From the NCBI GenBank assembly GCA_023807065.1, contig JAJJLU010004058.1:1-19553 (forward strand): 19,553 nt of DNA. Direction: 5' to 3'. Positions within the stretch are counted from its first letter, which is position 1; each line of letters opens with the position of its first letter. The position numbers and the translations under genes were made by a program. Under the pieces are notes generated by a model. It saw nothing but the letters and a program-made list of their open reading frames with translations. It had not been told where the DNA came from and ran no database searches. This DNA comes from Isotricha intestinalis (taxonomy: Eukaryota > Ciliophora > Litostomatea > Vestibuliferida > Isotrichidae). Positions 18,213-19,553 of the stretch are shown piece by piece.

Positions 18213-18791
18213 ATGTCATTAAATTGTAAAATAATCTTAGTAGGTGAAGCAGGAGTAGGAAAAACATGTATAATAAAGCAATATATAGAAAAAACATTTG
18301 ATTCAGAAGAAATAACAACATTTGCAGGAAATGAAATGTTTAAAAAATTAACAATCGATCAAAAAACAATAAATGTAAGAATTTGGGATACTTGTGGTCA
18401 AGAAAAATTTAGAAGTGTAAATAAGTTATTTATGAAAAAATCTGATATAGTAATTTTTGTTTATGATATAACAAATAAAAAAAGTTTTACTGAATTAAAA
18501 GATTATTGGTATAGTTTTATTTCAAACAATATTGATAATGACACTGTTTATGGTGTTGCTGCAAATAAAACTGATTTAATTATTGATGAAAAAGTTCATG
18601 CAGATGAAGGAAATAAATATGCTGAAAGTATTCATGCTATTTTCAAAGAAACTTCAGCTACTAGGCATGAAGAAATTGAAGAATTTTTTGAAGAATTAAT
18701 TTTAGAATATTTAAAGAAAAATAATAAAAAAAAAGTAAAAAATAAGAACTTCGAATTAAACAAAAATCAAAAAAAAAATAAATGTTGTTAA
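18213..18791 (+). CDS. Rab-like small GTPase (Rab 1 of a tandem pair)
   Basis: A 192-residue GTPase of the Rab type, a switch that recruits effectors to membranes during vesicle traffic. The P-loop G-E-A-G-V-G-K-T is at 11-18. The G3 block is D-T-C-G-Q-E (59-64), with Cys where nearly all Rabs have Ala. N-K-T-D (118-121) and E-T-S-A (146-149) bind the guanine base. The catalytic Gln (Q63) is present. Switch I reads T-T-F-A-G-N-E-M instead of the usual T-I-G-x-x-F, so the effector surface is divergent. The tail is a Lys/Asn-rich linker ending in C-C (191-192), the substrate for double geranylgeranylation. No conventional Rab subfamily is evident. The second Rab starts 144 bp downstream on the same strand and shares Y-A-E-S-I and A-I-F-K-E-T-S-A. 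Confidence 0.92.
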   Translation: MSLNCKIILVGEAGVGKTCIIKQYIEKTFDSEEITTFAGNEMFKKLTIDQKTINVRIWDTCGQEKFRSVNKLFMKKSDIVIFVYDITNKKSFTELKDYWYSFISNNIDNDTVYGVAANKTDLIIDEKVHADEGNKYAESIHAIFKETSATRHEEIEEFFEELILEYLKKNNKKKVKNKNFELNKNQKKNKCC

Positions 18792-18934
18792 AAAAATCAA
18801 AAAAAAAATAATTATAAAACAATTAATAAACAGAGTTATAATTTATAAATTTATTTAATATAAATATAAAACAAAATAAAAAAAAGAAAAAATAAAATAA
18901 ATAAAAATATAAAAAAATAAAAAACCAACTTAAA

Positions 18935-19510
18935 ATGTCAGATAAGCCTAAATTAAAGCCAGTAAAATTAATAATAGTAGGAGAATCTCATGTAGGAAAA
19001 ACAAGTATAATTCACCAATTTATGGAGAAAACATTTAATGAAGGAACAATTCAAACAATAGGAAGAGGTGAAAAAAATTTAAAAGAATTAAAAGTAAATA
19101 ATGGAAATATATTATTAGAAATATGGGATACAGCAGGACAAGAAAGATTTAGAACATTAAATAAAATATTTATAAAAGATGCTAAAATAATATTATTGGT
19201 ATATGATATTACTGATAAAAAAACTTTTGATGAATTATGTAATTTTTGGTATAAAGATATTGTTTCTCAATTAGATAATTCCAATAATATTGTTGTTGGA
19301 ATTGCAGGAAATAAAAGTGATTTATATCAAAAACAAGAAGTTGATTTAAGTGATGCTAAAAATTATGCTGAGAGTATTAATGCTATTTTTAAAGAAACTT
19401 CTGCAAAGAATGAAGATTGTATTGATGAATTATTCAATGAACTTGCTGATAAATATTTAGAAATTCATAAAAATGATAATTCTGATATTCCAAATGATAT
19501 ATTAAAATAA
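18935..19510 (+). CDS. Rab-like small GTPase (Rab 2), C-terminal tail apparently frameshifted
   Basis: The open frame gives 191 residues. The P-loop G-E-S-H-V-G-K-T is at 16-23, the canonical D-T-A-G-Q-E at 65-70 (Q69 catalytic), N-K-S-D at 126-129 and E-T-S-A-K at 154-158. Switch I is Q-T-I-G-R-G-E, retaining T-I-G but losing the usual following Phe. The fold is complete, but the frame ends P-N-D-I-L-K with no prenylatable Cys, which a membrane-cycling Rab needs. One frame over, the sequence from 19507 to the window end stays open. It reads K-K-E-N-F-D-D-K-N-K-K-K-K-C, and the bases after that Cys are TG, matching the start of another Cys codon. This matches the tail of Rab 1. A single-base shift near 19504-19510 would join them. 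It may be a sequencing or assembly error in the A run, or a real mutation. Confidence 0.9.
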   Translation: MSDKPKLKPVKLIIVGESHVGKTSIIHQFMEKTFNEGTIQTIGRGEKNLKELKVNNGNILLEIWDTAGQERFRTLNKIFIKDAKIILLVYDITDKKTFDELCNFWYKDIVSQLDNSNNIVVGIAGNKSDLYQKQEVDLSDAKNYAESINAIFKETSAKNEDCIDELFNELADKYLEIHKNDNSDIPNDILK

Positions 19511-19553
19511 AAAAAGAAAATTTTGATGATAAAAATAAAAAAAAAAAATGTTG

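Overview
The window is a very AT-rich, gene-dense stretch of a nuclear genome from a single-celled eukaryote. The evidence is eukaryote-only proteins (ubiquitin, PAF1, CCZ1, Rab GTPases, Ank-DHHC palmitoyltransferases, TRM61, TRM8/METTL1), A-rich leaders before each ATG and no Shine-Dalgarno sites. All 14 complete reading frames are uninterrupted by introns and end in TAA, and the standard code fits. The lineage cannot be fixed from this sequence alone. Ubiquitin residues D16 and A57 lean towards an alveolate/plant-like rather than fungal sequence. An intron-poor ciliate-like, metamonad or amoeboid protist all remain possible.

Layout, left to right: the 5' end of a coiled-coil gene (-) leaves the left edge and is divergently paired, over only 84 bp, with a small NlpC/P60- or LRAT-like papain-fold protein (+). 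Two minus-strand genes follow: a coiled-coil protein of unknown function and the transcription-elongation factor PAF1. A 396-bp divergent intergenic region leads to Ank-DHHC palmitoyltransferase no. 1 (+). A 474-bp convergent gap precedes the tRNA m7G46 methyltransferase and an amino-acid-permease-like transporter (both -). Then come a leukotriene-A4-hydrolase-family M1 aminopeptidase and the tRNA m1A58 methyltransferase TRM61 (+), a single-unit ubiquitin gene (-), CCZ1 with a long K/E repeat insertion (+), Ank-DHHC no. 2 (+), an MFS transporter (-), and two tandem Rab-like GTPases (+). The second Rab appears frameshifted just before its prenylation tail.

Functionally the window mixes housekeeping (transcription elongation, tRNA methylation, peptide turnover, ubiquitin) with membrane traffic (CCZ1, two Rabs, two palmitoyltransferases). 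These genes need not be co-regulated. Spacings of 65-150 bp between most neighbours suggest very short UTRs and promoters.

The most notable observations are the out-of-frame CxC-type Rab tail at the right edge; a sharp switch within many genes from A-ending to T-ending synonymous codons, following the direction of transcription; the paralogous Ank-DHHC pair; the recent 105-bp duplication inside CCZ1; and an unusual N53 in ubiquitin. I found no mobile element, CRISPR array, rRNA or tRNA, and no clearly new multi-gene system.
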